Made by a program: the position numbers and the translations under genes. The notes below the pieces were generated by a model that searched no databases, was not told where the DNA came from, and saw only the letters and a list, made by a program, of their open reading frames with translations. Below, piece after piece: positions 1 through 8,416 of a stretch of DNA of 64,000 bases (its first letter is position 1; the number at the start of each line of letters is the position of its first letter). Source of the DNA: Pseudomonas sp. CC120222-01a (lineage in GTDB: Bacteria > Pseudomonadota > Gammaproteobacteria > Pseudomonadales > Pseudomonadaceae); contig NZ_QEQQ01000025.1 of assembly GCF_003097235.1 (NCBI RefSeq), positions 1-64,000 of the forward strand. Reading direction: 5' to 3'.

Positions 1-252
1 CCGTTTGCCGGGCAGCATGATGTCCATGTGGTTAACGACGTCCCACGCCGACATTCGGCGGAACAGCGCCATGCCGATGATGCACCACACCAGGCTTTCA
101 AGCGGGAGGCGGCGCTTGCGGATGGTCGAGACACCTGCGGCTTCAAAAGCCTGCTTCACAATGTCCGGATCAAGCAAAGCACCTAGTCCTTCAAGGGCAT
201 TTGGCCTTGAGGCCATTTCGTGAGTGAGGGACAGTGCTTTTGCTAGGCGCAT
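1..252 (-). CDS. IS4-family transposase, N-terminal part
   Basis: The minus strand reads from an ATG at 252 to the window edge and gives 84 residues. These include the stretches RLAKALSLTHEMASRPN, DIVKQAFEAAGVSTIRKRR and WCIIGMALFRRMSAWDVV. They match the N-terminal helical domain of IS4-type transposases, which precedes the DDE catalytic core. The core lies off the window, so integrity cannot be judged. The start is chosen because it follows the leader hairpin and no upstream in-frame extension looks coding. No strong Shine-Dalgarno sequence is visible. A terminator-like hairpin sits just two bases upstream of the ATG, which would limit expression. An ORF on the plus strand here is a shadow. 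Confidence 0.75.
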   Translation of the reverse strand, partial: MRLAKALSLTHEMASRPNALEGLGALLDPDIVKQAFEAAGVSTIRKRRLPLESLVWCIIGMALFRRMSAWDVVNHMDIMLPGKR

Positions 253-288
253 AAAAAATCCGATGCTCGTTTCCAAGCATCGGATTTT
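253..288 (-). terminator. Terminator-like hairpin immediately before transposase start
   Basis: On the minus strand a 13-bp perfect stem (bases 276-288 with 255-267, 8-base loop) is followed by an uninterrupted U-run at 258-253 that ends at the ATG (252). It has the form of an intrinsic terminator and also buries the ribosome-binding region. The likely role is to block read-through transcription from outside from expressing the transposase. Confidence 0.6.
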
Positions 289-337
289 GCGGCCTACGGG
301 CTAAAGCTTAAAGTGTCAGTCTTAACTGACTGGCATT

Positions 338-357
338 AGCCTTCGGGCTGCTTTTTT
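338..357 (+). terminator. Intrinsic terminator of the gene left of the IS, abutting the IS end
   Basis: AGCC-TTCG-GGCT is followed by GC and six T residues (352-357). The right arm continues as GGCTGC, but the left arm stops at AGCC where the IS begins. The native stem was therefore probably longer and was trimmed by the insertion. Confidence 0.6.
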
Positions 358-378
358 GCTTTCTGAAACCTGTGAAAA

Positions 379-795
379 GTGACGGATATGACCAGCCGAG
401 ACCAGGAAATCCAGCGCCGCACCGAGCTGTCGGTGACTCGCGTGACCAAAGCGGTGTTCCCCAACACCACCAACCATCACAACACCCTGTTCGGCGGCAC
501 CGCGCTGGCCTGGATGGACGAAGTGTCGTTCATTGCCGCCACGCGTTTCTGCCGGCTGCCCTTGGTGACCGTGTCCACCGACCGCATCGACTTCAAGCAC
601 CCGATCCCGGCGGGCTCGATCGTCGAACTGGTGGGTACGGTGGTCAAGGTCGGCAACACCAGCCTGCAGGTGCAGGTGGATGTGTTCGTCGAGAACATGT
701 ACCTGGATGGCCGCGAGCGGGCGATCCACGGGATATTCAGCTTTGTCGCCATCGACGAGGACAAGCGCCCGGTGCCGGTACTGCCCGGCAACTGA
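379..795 (+). CDS. Acyl-CoA thioesterase, hot-dog fold (YciA/BACH type)
   Basis: The 138-residue protein is a single hot-dog domain. The acyl-CoA hydrolase signature NHHNTLFGGTALAWMDEV lies at about residues 34-51, including the Asn, the Gly-Gly of the central helix and the acidic residue used for catalysis. It is followed by the beta-sheet segment VSTDRIDFKHPIPAGS. It would hydrolyse acyl-CoAs in the cytoplasm as a hexamer or dimer. The GTG at 379 is taken as the start; an ATG three codons later (388) is equally possible, and neither has a strong Shine-Dalgarno sequence. The stop is 3 bp from the stop of the convergent antiporter gene, so no terminator separates them. The exact substrate range is unknown. 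Confidence 0.85.
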   Translation: MTDMTSRDQEIQRRTELSVTRVTKAVFPNTTNHHNTLFGGTALAWMDEVSFIAATRFCRLPLVTVSTDRIDFKHPIPAGSIVELVGTVVKVGNTSLQVQVDVFVENMYLDGRERAIHGIFSFVAIDEDKRPVPVLPGN

Positions 796-798
796 GCC

Positions 799-2634
799 TC
801 ACGGGTCAGCCAGCGCCTTGTCGGTTGCTGCCTGCGGCGTTTGCGGCTCCGGGTCGATCAGCGACACCAGCGTCCAGCCTGCCTGTGGCGTGAGCGCGGC
901 GTCCGGGCAGGCAACATGCACCCAGCCGTGGGGATCGCGGGCGAACAGCAAGGTCGCACGGTCGCCATGCAGCGCCAGATACTGCTGCCAGCCGAAGGCT
1001 TCGGTGAGCGTGGTGCTGAACAGTTCGCCCCCCGCGAGCAGGCGGTTGGCCAGTTGCAGGTAGGTCATGGGGCTTGAACCGAGCAACTGCCCCCGGTGTT
1101 CTTCGCTGGCCCGATGCTTGTCACTGCGCCGGTTCTCCAGCCCGCTGGCCAGCACGAACAGCTGCTTGTGGCCGAAGTCATGGCGGAACCGTGCACACGC
1201 CAGTGCGTTGAGTTCGCCAGCCGGCGACAGCCCCAGAAGGTGGCCGAGGCCCACCAGGTCCAGATGCGCGTCGGCGTGCTGCGAGGCCGGGTTGCCAAAG
1301 TAGGTTGGCAGGCCATCCATGCGCGCCGCCCGTATGTTTTCCCAGCTTGAATCGGTCAGCAGGACGCGGCAGCCGAGCTGTTGCAAGGCTTTGGCCAGCG
1401 TGCGCGCTGGCGGGTTGGCGCCCACCAGCAGAAAGCCGCTGGGCGCGGGCTCTGCAACCTTGAGCAGCCGCGCCAGTGGGCGGGCAGTAGCGCTCTGCAG
1501 TACGACCGTACCGATGATCACGGCGAAGGTCAGCGGCACCAGCAACAAGGCCGAAGAGTGACCTGCCTGGTCCAGGCGGATGGCAAACACGGCCGAAACC
1601 GCAGCGGCGACGATGCCGCGAGGTGCTATCCAGGCCAGCAGGGCGCGCTCGCGCCAGTTCAGCGCCGACCCGGCAGTGGACACCAGCACATTCAGCGGTC
1701 TGGCCAGCAACTGGATCACCAACAGCAAGGCGAGCACCGCCGGGCCCAGGGACAACAGGGCATGCAGGTCGAGGCGGGCGGCGAGCAGGATGAACAGCCC
1801 GGAAATCAGCAGGACGCTGAGGTTTTCCTTGAAGTGCAGGATCTGCCGTACATCGACCCCGCGCATGTTGGCCAGCCACATGCCCATCACCGTCACCGCC
1901 AGCAGGCCGGACTCGTGGACGATCAGGTTGGCAGCTATGAAGATGCCCAGCACCGCAGCCAGGGACGCCAGGTTGTGCAGGTATTCCGGGAGCCACTGCT
2001 CGCGCATCACCTGCCCCAACAGCCAGCCACCGGCTGCACCCAGGGCGCTGCCGCAGAGGATCACCGCGGCGAAGGTGATCAGGCTCTGGCTCAGGCCGTC
2101 GCCGCTGGCGATGATGAAGCTGTAGACCACCACGGCCAGCAGTGCGCCGATCGGGTCGATGACGATGCCTTCCCAGCGCAGGATGTTGGCGATCGTCGCG
2201 TTCGGCCGTACCACGCGCAGCATGGGCACGATCACCGTGGGCCCGGTCACCAGGGTCAGGGCACCGAACAGGATCGCCAGGGGCCATTCGAACGCCAGCA
2301 GCCAGTGGGTGGCCAAGGCGATCACCAGCCAGGTGGTCAACGCCCCAAGCGTGACCAGGCGATGCACCACGCTGCCGATCTCCCGCCACTGCGAGATATG
2401 CAGTGTCAGGCTGCCCTCGAACAGGATCAGTGCCACGGCCAGCGATACCAGGGGCATCAGCAGCGGGCCGAACAGCGCTTCAGGCGACAGCCAGCCCAGC
2501 ACGGGGCCAGCGACGATCCCGCACAGCAGCAGGAACAGGATGGCGGGCAGTTTCAGGCGCCACGCCAGCCACTGGCAGGCCAGCGCAGCCGCGCCGATGC
2601 CGCCCACGCTCAGAAGGATCTGCTGTTCGTTCAT
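799..2634 (-). CDS. Cation:proton antiporter (CPA1/NhaP type) with C-terminal nucleotide-binding-like domain
   Basis: The 611-residue inner-membrane protein has about 12-13 hydrophobic segments in residues 1-385. A soluble tail of about 215 residues follows. The family signatures GPTVIVPMLRVVRPN and LRWEGIVIDPIGALLAV are visible, and the Asp in the latter is the expected ion-binding residue. The tail begins with a Rossmann-like strand-loop (GFLLVGANPPARTLAKAL, near residue 400), suggesting a TrkA-N/RCK-like regulatory domain, though its glycine loop is atypical. The expected activity is Na+ or K+ exchange for protons in pH or osmotic control. The start ATG at 2634 faces xerD divergently across 68 bp. 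Confidence 0.85.
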   Translation of the reverse strand: MNEQQILLSVGGIGAAALACQWLAWRLKLPAILFLLLCGIVAGPVLGWLSPEALFGPLLMPLVSLAVALILFEGSLTLHISQWREIGSVVHRLVTLGALTTWLVIALATHWLLAFEWPLAILFGALTLVTGPTVIVPMLRVVRPNATIANILRWEGIVIDPIGALLAVVVYSFIIASGDGLSQSLITFAAVILCGSALGAAGGWLLGQVMREQWLPEYLHNLASLAAVLGIFIAANLIVHESGLLAVTVMGMWLANMRGVDVRQILHFKENLSVLLISGLFILLAARLDLHALLSLGPAVLALLLVIQLLARPLNVLVSTAGSALNWRERALLAWIAPRGIVAAAVSAVFAIRLDQAGHSSALLLVPLTFAVIIGTVVLQSATARPLARLLKVAEPAPSGFLLVGANPPARTLAKALQQLGCRVLLTDSSWENIRAARMDGLPTYFGNPASQHADAHLDLVGLGHLLGLSPAGELNALACARFRHDFGHKQLFVLASGLENRRSDKHRASEEHRGQLLGSSPMTYLQLANRLLAGGELFSTTLTEAFGWQQYLALHGDRATLLFARDPHGWVHVACPDAALTPQAGWTLVSLIDPEPQTPQAATDKALADP

Positions 2635-2702
2635 GTGGGCTCCCTATGCCAGCGCTGTTATGAAAGACTAAGCGCCATTTCGTCGTTTGCCACCGAGTTT
2701 TC

Positions 2703-3599
2703 ATGCCTGCCCTCGACCACCCCCTGATCGACCAGTTCCTCGATGCCCTGTGGCTTGAAAAAGGCCTGTCCGACAATACCCGTGTCTCCTATCGCAGTGA
2801 CCTCGCGCTGTTCAATGGCTGGTTGCAGGAACATTCGGTGAGTTTGCCGGACGCCGGTCGCGAACTGATCCTGGATCACCTGGCCTGGCGTCTCGACCAA
2901 GGCTACAAGCCACGCTCCACTGCGCGCTTTCTTTCCGGCCTGCGCGGCTTCTTCCGCTACCTGCTGCGGGAAAAACTGGTTGCCGTCGACCCGACCCTGC
3001 AGGTCGATATGCCGCAACTGGGTCGGCCATTGCCCAAATCCCTGTCGGAAGCCGACGTTGAAGCCCTGCTGCAGGCCCCGGACCTGGGCGAAGCCATCGG
3101 CCAGCGCGACCGCGCCATGCTTGAAGTCCTTTACGCCTGCGGCCTGCGCGTCACCGAACTGGTCAGCCTGACCCTCGACCAGGTCAACCTGCGCCAAGGC
3201 GTGCTGCGGGTGATGGGCAAGGGCAGCAAGGAGCGTCTGGTGCCGATGGGCGAGGAGGCGGTGGTGTGGCTGGAACGCTACCTGCGTGACGGCCGCGCCG
3301 AACTGCTCAACGGCCGCCCCAGCGATGTGTTGTTCCCCAGCCAGCGCGGCGAGCAGATGACCCGCCAGACCTTCTGGCACCGCATCAAGCACCAGGCGCG
3401 GGTGGCCTGCATCGACAAGCCGCTGTCGCCGCATACCCTGCGCCACGCCTTCGCCACGCACCTGCTCAACCACGGCGCCGACCTGCGTGTGGTGCAGATG
3501 CTGTTGGGCCACAGCGACCTGTCCACCACGCAGATATACACCCACGTGGCCAAGGCGCGCCTGCAGCAATTGCACGCCCAGCACCATCCGCGTGGATGA
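2703..3599 (+). CDS. xerD: Site-specific tyrosine recombinase XerD
   Basis: The 298-residue protein is the same length as E. coli XerD. It has an N-terminal SAM-like core-binding domain (about 1-105) and a catalytic domain. All six catalytic residues are in place: Arg149, Lys173, His244, Arg247, His270 and the nucleophile Tyr279 (HTLRHAFATHLL and TTQIYTHV motifs). With XerC it resolves chromosome dimers at dif under FtsK control. The ATG at 2703 gives the conserved N-terminus. It is followed by dsbC on the same strand, as in other pseudomonads. Confidence 0.97.
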   Translation: MPALDHPLIDQFLDALWLEKGLSDNTRVSYRSDLALFNGWLQEHSVSLPDAGRELILDHLAWRLDQGYKPRSTARFLSGLRGFFRYLLREKLVAVDPTLQVDMPQLGRPLPKSLSEADVEALLQAPDLGEAIGQRDRAMLEVLYACGLRVTELVSLTLDQVNLRQGVLRVMGKGSKERLVPMGEEAVVWLERYLRDGRAELLNGRPSDVLFPSQRGEQMTRQTFWHRIKHQARVACIDKPLSPHTLRHAFATHLLNHGADLRVVQMLLGHSDLSTTQIYTHVAKARLQQLHAQHHPRG

Positions 3600-3753
3600 A
3601 TGTTTTTCATGTTCCGCCGACTGGTCCTTGCAGGCCCCTTCATCTGCAGCGTGATGTGGTAGGCTTGGGCGGTTTGCATCAAGGGCCGCACGGTCGCCGC
3701 GATTTTTTTGCAGGTGACGCCCTCCGGCCCCTGTCCGCCTCCAGGAGTTCCCC

Positions 3754-4512
3754 ATGCGCGTGACCCAGATTTTCGCCGCCGCCGTGTTGGCGCTGGCCAG
3801 TACCTTTGCCGTTGCCGCGGCCGACAGCAATGCCAGTGCCGAGCAGGCCATCCGCAAGTCGTTGCAGAACCTCGAACTCGAAGTACCGGTAGAAAGCGTT
3901 GGCAGCAGCCCGCTCAATGGCCTCTATGAAGTCAAGCTGCAGGGCGGCCGCGTGCTGTATGCCAGCGCCGATGGCCAATACGTCATGCAGGGCTACCTGT
4001 ACCAGCTGCAGGACGGCAAGCCGGTCAACCTGACCGAGAAGACTGAGCGTCAGGGCGTCGCGAAGCTCATCAACGGCATTCCGGCCGCCGAGACCGTGGT
4101 TTACCCTGCCAAGGGCGAGACCAAGTCGCACATCACCGTCTTCACCGACACCACCTGCCCGTACTGCCACAAGCTGCACGCCGAAGTGCCTGAGCTCAAC
4201 CGCCGCGGTATCGAAGTGCGCTATGTCGCCTTCCCGCGCCAGGGCCTCGGTTCGCCAGGTGATGAGCAGCTGCAGGCCGTGTGGTGCTCCAGCGACCGCC
4301 GCGCGGCGATGGACAAGATGGTCGAAGGCAAGGAAATCAAGGCTGCCAAGTGCGCCAACCCGGTCAGCAAGCAGTTCCAGCTGGGCCAGCAGATCGGCGT
4401 CAACGGCACGCCGGCCATCGTGCTCGAGAACGGCCACGTGATCCCGGGCTACCAGCCGGCACCGCAAGTGGCCAAACTGGCTCTGGACGGCCAACAGCAG
4501 GCCGCCAAGTAA
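3754..4512 (+). CDS. dsbC: Thiol:disulfide isomerase DsbC
   Basis: The 252-residue protein has a Sec signal peptide at residues 1-22 (hydrophobic core, AVAAADS cleavage region). An N-terminal cystatin-like dimerisation domain follows, then a thioredoxin-fold domain with the active site TTCPYCHKLH (Cys135, Cys138). The cis-Pro region NGTPAIVLENG lies near the C-terminus. It isomerises wrong disulfides in periplasmic proteins and is kept reduced by DsbD. A Shine-Dalgarno-like caggag precedes the ATG. It lies between xerD and hom on the same strand. Confidence 0.96.
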   Translation: MRVTQIFAAAVLALASTFAVAAADSNASAEQAIRKSLQNLELEVPVESVGSSPLNGLYEVKLQGGRVLYASADGQYVMQGYLYQLQDGKPVNLTEKTERQGVAKLINGIPAAETVVYPAKGETKSHITVFTDTTCPYCHKLHAEVPELNRRGIEVRYVAFPRQGLGSPGDEQLQAVWCSSDRRAAMDKMVEGKEIKAAKCANPVSKQFQLGQQIGVNGTPAIVLENGHVIPGYQPAPQVAKLALDGQQQAAK

Positions 4513-4594
4513 TTAATTCAATACGCCGTCGTCATGGGGTGACGGCATGTTTCACGGTCGGTGAAGGCGCCGGCCGTTCAATGGGGAGTTCACA

Positions 4595-5899
4595 GTGAAA
4601 CCGGTCAAAGTAGGCATCTGTGGGTTGGGGACCGTCGGTGGCGGAACCTTCAATGTACTTCAGCGCAACGCCGAGGAGATTGCCCGCCGTGCCGGGCGCG
4701 GTATTGAAGTGGCACAGATTGCCATGCGCTCGCAGAACCCGAACTGCCAGATTACCGGTACCCCCATTACCGCTGATGTGTTCGACGTTGCGAGCAACCC
4801 GGAAATCGACATTGTCATCGAGCTGATCGGTGGCTACACCGTGGCCCGTGACCTGGTGCTCAAGGCCATCGAGAACGGCAAGCACGTGGTCACCGCCAAC
4901 AAGGCGCTGATCGCCGTGCACGGTAACGAGATCTTCGCCAAGGCGCGCGAGAAGGGCGTCATCGTTGCCTTCGAAGCCGCCGTGGCCGGCGGCATCCCGG
5001 TGATCAAGGCGATCCGCGAAGGCCTGTCGGCCAACCGCATCAACTGGCTGGCCGGCATCATCAACGGCACCGGCAACTTCATCCTCACCGAAATGCGTGA
5101 GAAAGGCCGCGCCTTCCCCGACGTGCTGGCCGAAGCCCAGGCGCTGGGCTATGCCGAAGCCGACCCGACCTTCGACGTCGAAGGCATCGATGCCGCGCAC
5201 AAGCTGACCATCCTGGCGTCCATCGCCTTTGGTATTCCGCTGCAGTTCGACAAGGCCTACACCGAAGGCATCACCCAGCTGACCACTGCTGACGTGAACT
5301 ATGCCGAAGCACTGGGCTACCGTATCAAACACCTGGGCGTGGCCCGCCGCACCGCCGAAGGCATCGAGCTGCGCGTGCACCCGACGCTGATCCCGGCCGA
5401 CCGCCTGATCGCCAACGTCAATGGCGTGATGAACGCGGTCATGGTCAACGGCGACGCCGCCGGTTCCACCCTGTACTACGGTGCTGGCGCCGGCATGGAG
5501 CCAACTGCGTCGTCGGTGGTGGGTGACCTGGTCGACGTGGTCCGTGCCATGACCTCCGACCCGGAAAACCGTGTACCGCACCTGGCCTTCCAGCCGGACT
5601 CGCTGTCGGCTCACCCGATCCTGCCGATCGAAGCCTGCGAAAGCGCCTACTACCTGCGCATCCAGGCCAAGGACCACCCGGGCGTGCTGGCCCAGGTGGC
5701 GAGCATCCTCTCGGAGCGCGGCATCAACATCGAGTCGATCATGCAGAAGGAAGCCGAGGAGCAGGACGGCCTGGTGCCGATGATCCTGCTGACCCACGGT
5801 GTGGTCGAGCAGCGCATCAACGATGCCATCGTCGCCCTGGAAGCCCTGCAGGACGTGGTCGGCAAGGTCGTGCGCATCCGCGTCGAACAGCTGAATTAA
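4595..5899 (+). CDS. hom: Homoserine dehydrogenase
   Basis: The 434-residue monofunctional enzyme (no aspartokinase domain) reduces aspartate semialdehyde to homoserine for threonine and methionine synthesis. The NAD(P)-binding loop GICGLGTVGGGTFNVL is at residues 8-23, and NGTGNFILTEM and the catalytic domain follow. A C-terminal ACT domain (YYLRIQAKDHPGVLAQVAS, from about residue 350) suggests feedback control by threonine. It starts at a GTG (4595) with a GGGGAG Shine-Dalgarno sequence. thrC follows 49 bp downstream, so the two form a threonine operon. Confidence 0.97.
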   Translation: MKPVKVGICGLGTVGGGTFNVLQRNAEEIARRAGRGIEVAQIAMRSQNPNCQITGTPITADVFDVASNPEIDIVIELIGGYTVARDLVLKAIENGKHVVTANKALIAVHGNEIFAKAREKGVIVAFEAAVAGGIPVIKAIREGLSANRINWLAGIINGTGNFILTEMREKGRAFPDVLAEAQALGYAEADPTFDVEGIDAAHKLTILASIAFGIPLQFDKAYTEGITQLTTADVNYAEALGYRIKHLGVARRTAEGIELRVHPTLIPADRLIANVNGVMNAVMVNGDAAGSTLYYGAGAGMEPTASSVVGDLVDVVRAMTSDPENRVPHLAFQPDSLSAHPILPIEACESAYYLRIQAKDHPGVLAQVASILSERGINIESIMQKEAEEQDGLVPMILLTHGVVEQRINDAIVALEALQDVVGKVVRIRVEQLN

Positions 5900-5909
5900 T
5901 TTGCCAATC

Positions 5910-5927
5910 GGGCCGCTCGCGCGGCCC
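5910..5927 (+). other. Hairpin in the hom-thrC spacer
   Basis: GGGCCGC-TCGC-GCGGCCC is a perfect 7-bp stem between the two threonine genes and lacks a T-run. It could tune the relative expression or stability of hom and thrC messages. It has the same stem as the mini-hairpins found in the composite repeats elsewhere in the window. Confidence 0.4.
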
Positions 5928-5948
5928 TAGCATTGAAGGTTTGCACCC

Positions 5949-7358
5949 ATGCGCTATATCAGTACCCGCGGCCAGGCTCCGGCCCTGAATTTCGAAGACG
6001 TGCTGCTGGCTGGCCTGGCCAGCGACGGCGGCCTGTACGTCCCTGAGAACCTGCCTCGCTTCACCCAGGAAGAAATCGCCTCCTGGGCCGGCCTGCCGTA
6101 CCACGAGCTGGCCTTCCGGGTGATGCGCCCGTTCGTCGAAGGCAGTATCGCCGACGCCGACTTCAAGAAGATCCTCGAAGAAACCTACGGCGAGTTCGCC
6201 CACGCCGCGGTCGCCCCGCTGCGTCAGCTGAACAGCAACGAGTGGGTGCTGGAGCTGTTCCACGGCCCGACCCTGGCGTTCAAGGACTTCGCCCTGCAAC
6301 TGCTCGGCCGCCTGCTCGACCACGTGCTGGCCAAGCGCAATGAGCGCGTGGTGATCATCGGCGCCACCAGCGGTGACACCGGCTCGGCGGCCATCGAAGG
6401 CTGCCGCAGCTGCGAGAACGTCGACATCTTCATCCTGCACCCGCACCAGCGTGTGTCGGAAGTGCAGCGCCGCCAGATGACCACCCTGTTTGGCGACAAC
6501 GTCCACAACATCGCCATCGAAGGCAACTTCGACGACTGCCAGGAAATGGTCAAGGCCAGCTTCGCCGACCAGTCGTTCCTCAAGGGCACCCGCCTGGTCG
6601 CGGTCAACTCGATCAACTGGGCGCGGATCATGGCCCAGATCGTCTACTACTTCCACGCGGCCTTGCAGCTGGGCGGCCCGGCCCGTTCGGTGGCGTTCTC
6701 GGTACCGACCGGCAACTTCGGCGACATCTTCGCCGGTTACCTGGCGCGCAACATGGGCCTGCCGGTCAGCCAGCTGATCGTCGCCACCAACCGCAACGAC
6801 ATCCTGCACCGCTTCATGAGCGGCAACCAGTACGTCAAGGAAACCCTGCACGCGACCCTGTCGCCGTCCATGGACATCATGGTGTCGTCCAACTTCGAGC
6901 GCCTGCTGTTCGACCTGCACGGTCGCAATGGCGCCGCGCTGGCCGAGCTGATGGCGACCTTCAAGCAGGGTGGCGGCTTCAGCGTCGAGCAGGACCGCTG
7001 GACCGAAGCGCGCAAGTTGTTCGATTCGCTGGCGGTCAGCGACGAGCAGACCTGCGAGACCATCGCCGAAGTGTTTGCCGCCACCGGTGAAGTGCTCGAC
7101 CCGCACACCGCGATCGGCGTCAAGGCCGCCCGCGAGTGCCGCCGCAGCCTGGACACGCCGATGGTGGTGCTGGGTACTGCGCACCCGGTCAAGTTCCCGG
7201 AAGCGGTGGAGAAGGCCGGTGTCGGCAAGGCGCTGGAGCTGCCAGCGCACCTGAGCGACCTGTTCAGCCGTGAAGAGCGTTGCACGGTGCTGGCCAATGA
7301 CCTGAAGGCTGTTCAAGCCTTTGTCAGCCAGCATGGTAATCGCGGCAAGCCTTTGTAA
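5949..7358 (+). CDS. thrC: Threonine synthase
   Basis: The 469-residue PLP enzyme converts O-phosphohomoserine to threonine. The PLP-binding lysine is Lys112 in GPTLAFKDFALQL. The phosphate-binding and substrate motifs IGATSGDTGSAAIEG and VPTGNFGDIFAGY are present. Its length and N-terminus (MRYISTRGQ) match the gammaproteobacterial fold-type II enzyme. It is co-transcribed with hom and is followed by a GC hairpin and a single REP unit. Confidence 0.97.
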   Translation: MRYISTRGQAPALNFEDVLLAGLASDGGLYVPENLPRFTQEEIASWAGLPYHELAFRVMRPFVEGSIADADFKKILEETYGEFAHAAVAPLRQLNSNEWVLELFHGPTLAFKDFALQLLGRLLDHVLAKRNERVVIIGATSGDTGSAAIEGCRSCENVDIFILHPHQRVSEVQRRQMTTLFGDNVHNIAIEGNFDDCQEMVKASFADQSFLKGTRLVAVNSINWARIMAQIVYYFHAALQLGGPARSVAFSVPTGNFGDIFAGYLARNMGLPVSQLIVATNRNDILHRFMSGNQYVKETLHATLSPSMDIMVSSNFERLLFDLHGRNGAALAELMATFKQGGGFSVEQDRWTEARKLFDSLAVSDEQTCETIAEVFAATGEVLDPHTAIGVKAARECRRSLDTPMVVLGTAHPVKFPEAVEKAGVGKALELPAHLSDLFSREERCTVLANDLKAVQAFVSQHGNRGKPL

Positions 7359-7373
7359 TCGCATTGACATCGG

Positions 7374-7418
7374 GGGCCGCTTTGCGGCCCATCGCCGGCA
7401 AGCGCGGCTCCCACAAGG
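7374..7418. repeat. Mini-hairpin plus single REP unit after thrC
   Basis: GGGCCGC-TTT-GCGGCCC (7374-7390) is followed by a half-REP, atcgccggcaagcgcggctc, ending ccacaagg at 7418. This is the same architecture as one half of the paired composites elsewhere in the window. It may act as the thrC 3' end. Confidence 0.55.
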
Positions 7419-7529
7419 ATCGCGCAGCCCCGGATTTCAGAAACTTCCTATACTTTTTGCGGCATTGCCCTATGTAAGGCTGTGAAAGCCTTGCCTAGAG
7501 TGACCGGTCCTTCCCCCAAGGAGCGGCAC

Positions 7530-7919
7530 ATGCGACAGCCCTACGTGCTGATTTACCCGGCACGCCCATCCCACCAGATCGTCCTGCACCAGGCCTGCAA
7601 TGCCCAAGGTCTGTTCAACGTGCGCATCACCCATGACCTGGCCGACCTCGACACCTGCCTGGCCCGTCAACCGCGCGCGGACCTGCTGATCCTCGACCAC
7701 GCCGTGAGCGATGGCCTGGCCCTGCTCGAACGGGCCTCTTGCACCCGTGCCGTGCTGTTCGTCGGCCATGCCAGCACAGGCAGCCCGAACCTCGCCCAGG
7801 AAGCCCGGCGCCAAGGCCTGTGGGTCCTTGCCGACCTCCCTTGGCCCCTGCCGGTCGGGCGCTGGCAACAGGCCCTGCAACGTATTCAAACTGTCACGTC
7901 GCCCACGCATGCTCACTAG
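7530..7919 (+). CDS. Receiver-domain-like protein
   Basis: This 129-residue protein is not a recognised named protein. Its layout resembles a degenerate response-regulator receiver: a strand PYVLIYPARPSHQIVLHQAC, a central strand RADLLILDHAV ending in a possible phospho-acceptor Asp, a strand RAVLFVGHA, and a final helix after VLADLPWPL. The usual acidic pair near the N-terminus and the Lys of a true receiver are not obvious, so it may be a pseudo-receiver. The ATG at 7530 has a clear aaggagcgg Shine-Dalgarno sequence. A longer in-frame start at 7482 is less likely. The DUF3509 gene follows on the same strand. Confidence 0.7.
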   Translation: MRQPYVLIYPARPSHQIVLHQACNAQGLFNVRITHDLADLDTCLARQPRADLLILDHAVSDGLALLERASCTRAVLFVGHASTGSPNLAQEARRQGLWVLADLPWPLPVGRWQQALQRIQTVTSPTHAH

Positions 7920-7997
7920 CACAGCCGTGGCGCAACGAACTTTCCGCCACGCTTGCTGGTCAGTTCCTTCATGTCCCATTACAAGCGAGTGATCCGG

Positions 7998-8279
7998 ATG
8001 GAAAGAATCTGCAGACTGCTCAACGACGCCCTTACCCCTTACCAGGCCAGCTTGGGCGCCACGGATACCAGCGGCAACCGCCAATTGACCGTCTACGACA
8101 GCCTCGGCGGCACCGCGTTGCGACGTACGGTCAGCCAGCGCCAGTTGCAGGAACAAAGCCTGCTGATCGACCTGGTAGACGGCTTGCACCGTGACCTGCA
8201 GATAGTCGAGGGGCGCTTGCAGCCCTGTGTGATCGCGGCATTGCAACAGCGCCAGCAGCCACAGGGAACCTTTGCCTGA
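7998..8279 (+). CDS. DUF3509 domain protein
   Basis: The 93-residue protein begins MERICRLLNDALTPYQ and contains GGTALRRTVSQRQL and DLVDGLHRDLQIVEG. This is the compact pattern of the Pseudomonas DUF3509 family, whose function is unknown. The ATG at 7998 is preferred because family members begin MERIC. An in-frame ATG at 7971 would add nine residues. No membrane segment or signal peptide is visible. A good terminator follows at 8372. Confidence 0.75.
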   Translation: MERICRLLNDALTPYQASLGATDTSGNRQLTVYDSLGGTALRRTVSQRQLQEQSLLIDLVDGLHRDLQIVEGRLQPCVIAALQQRQQPQGTFA

Positions 8280-8371
8280 ACGGCCTATCATAAACATCAA
8301 GGGCAGCCGGCCAGTGCACAGCTCCGGTACTGGCAGGTTGTCACGGGAAGTCCATGAGGACTTTCGATTGG

Positions 8372-8406
8372 CCCCGGGCGTCCTCCCCAGCGTCCGGGGT
8401 TTCTTT
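8372..8406 (+). terminator. Intrinsic terminator
   Basis: CCCCGGGCG (8372-8380) pairs with CGTCCGGGG (8391-8399) through one G-T wobble, with a loop of about 10 bases, and is followed by tttctttt. It ends the DUF3509 transcript, and its far side faces the convergent gene ending at 8417. Confidence 0.8.
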
Positions 8407-8416
8407 TGCCCGCGTT

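Larger units (their letters stand above)
1..337 (-). mobile_element. IS4-family insertion sequence, one end (truncated by window edge)
   Basis: The minus-strand transposase start and its leader occupy this interval. The inferred outer end is the stretch tgccagtcagttaagactg, read on the minus strand at about 317-335. It lies directly against the stem of a terminator that starts at 338. The exact boundary and the target duplication cannot be fixed because the other end lies outside the window. The IS4-family call rests on the transposase N-terminus. Confidence 0.7.

Noticed and set aside
5..223. 72-codon plus-strand frame at the left edge
   Set aside because: The minus strand here encodes a recognisable IS4 transposase N-terminus.
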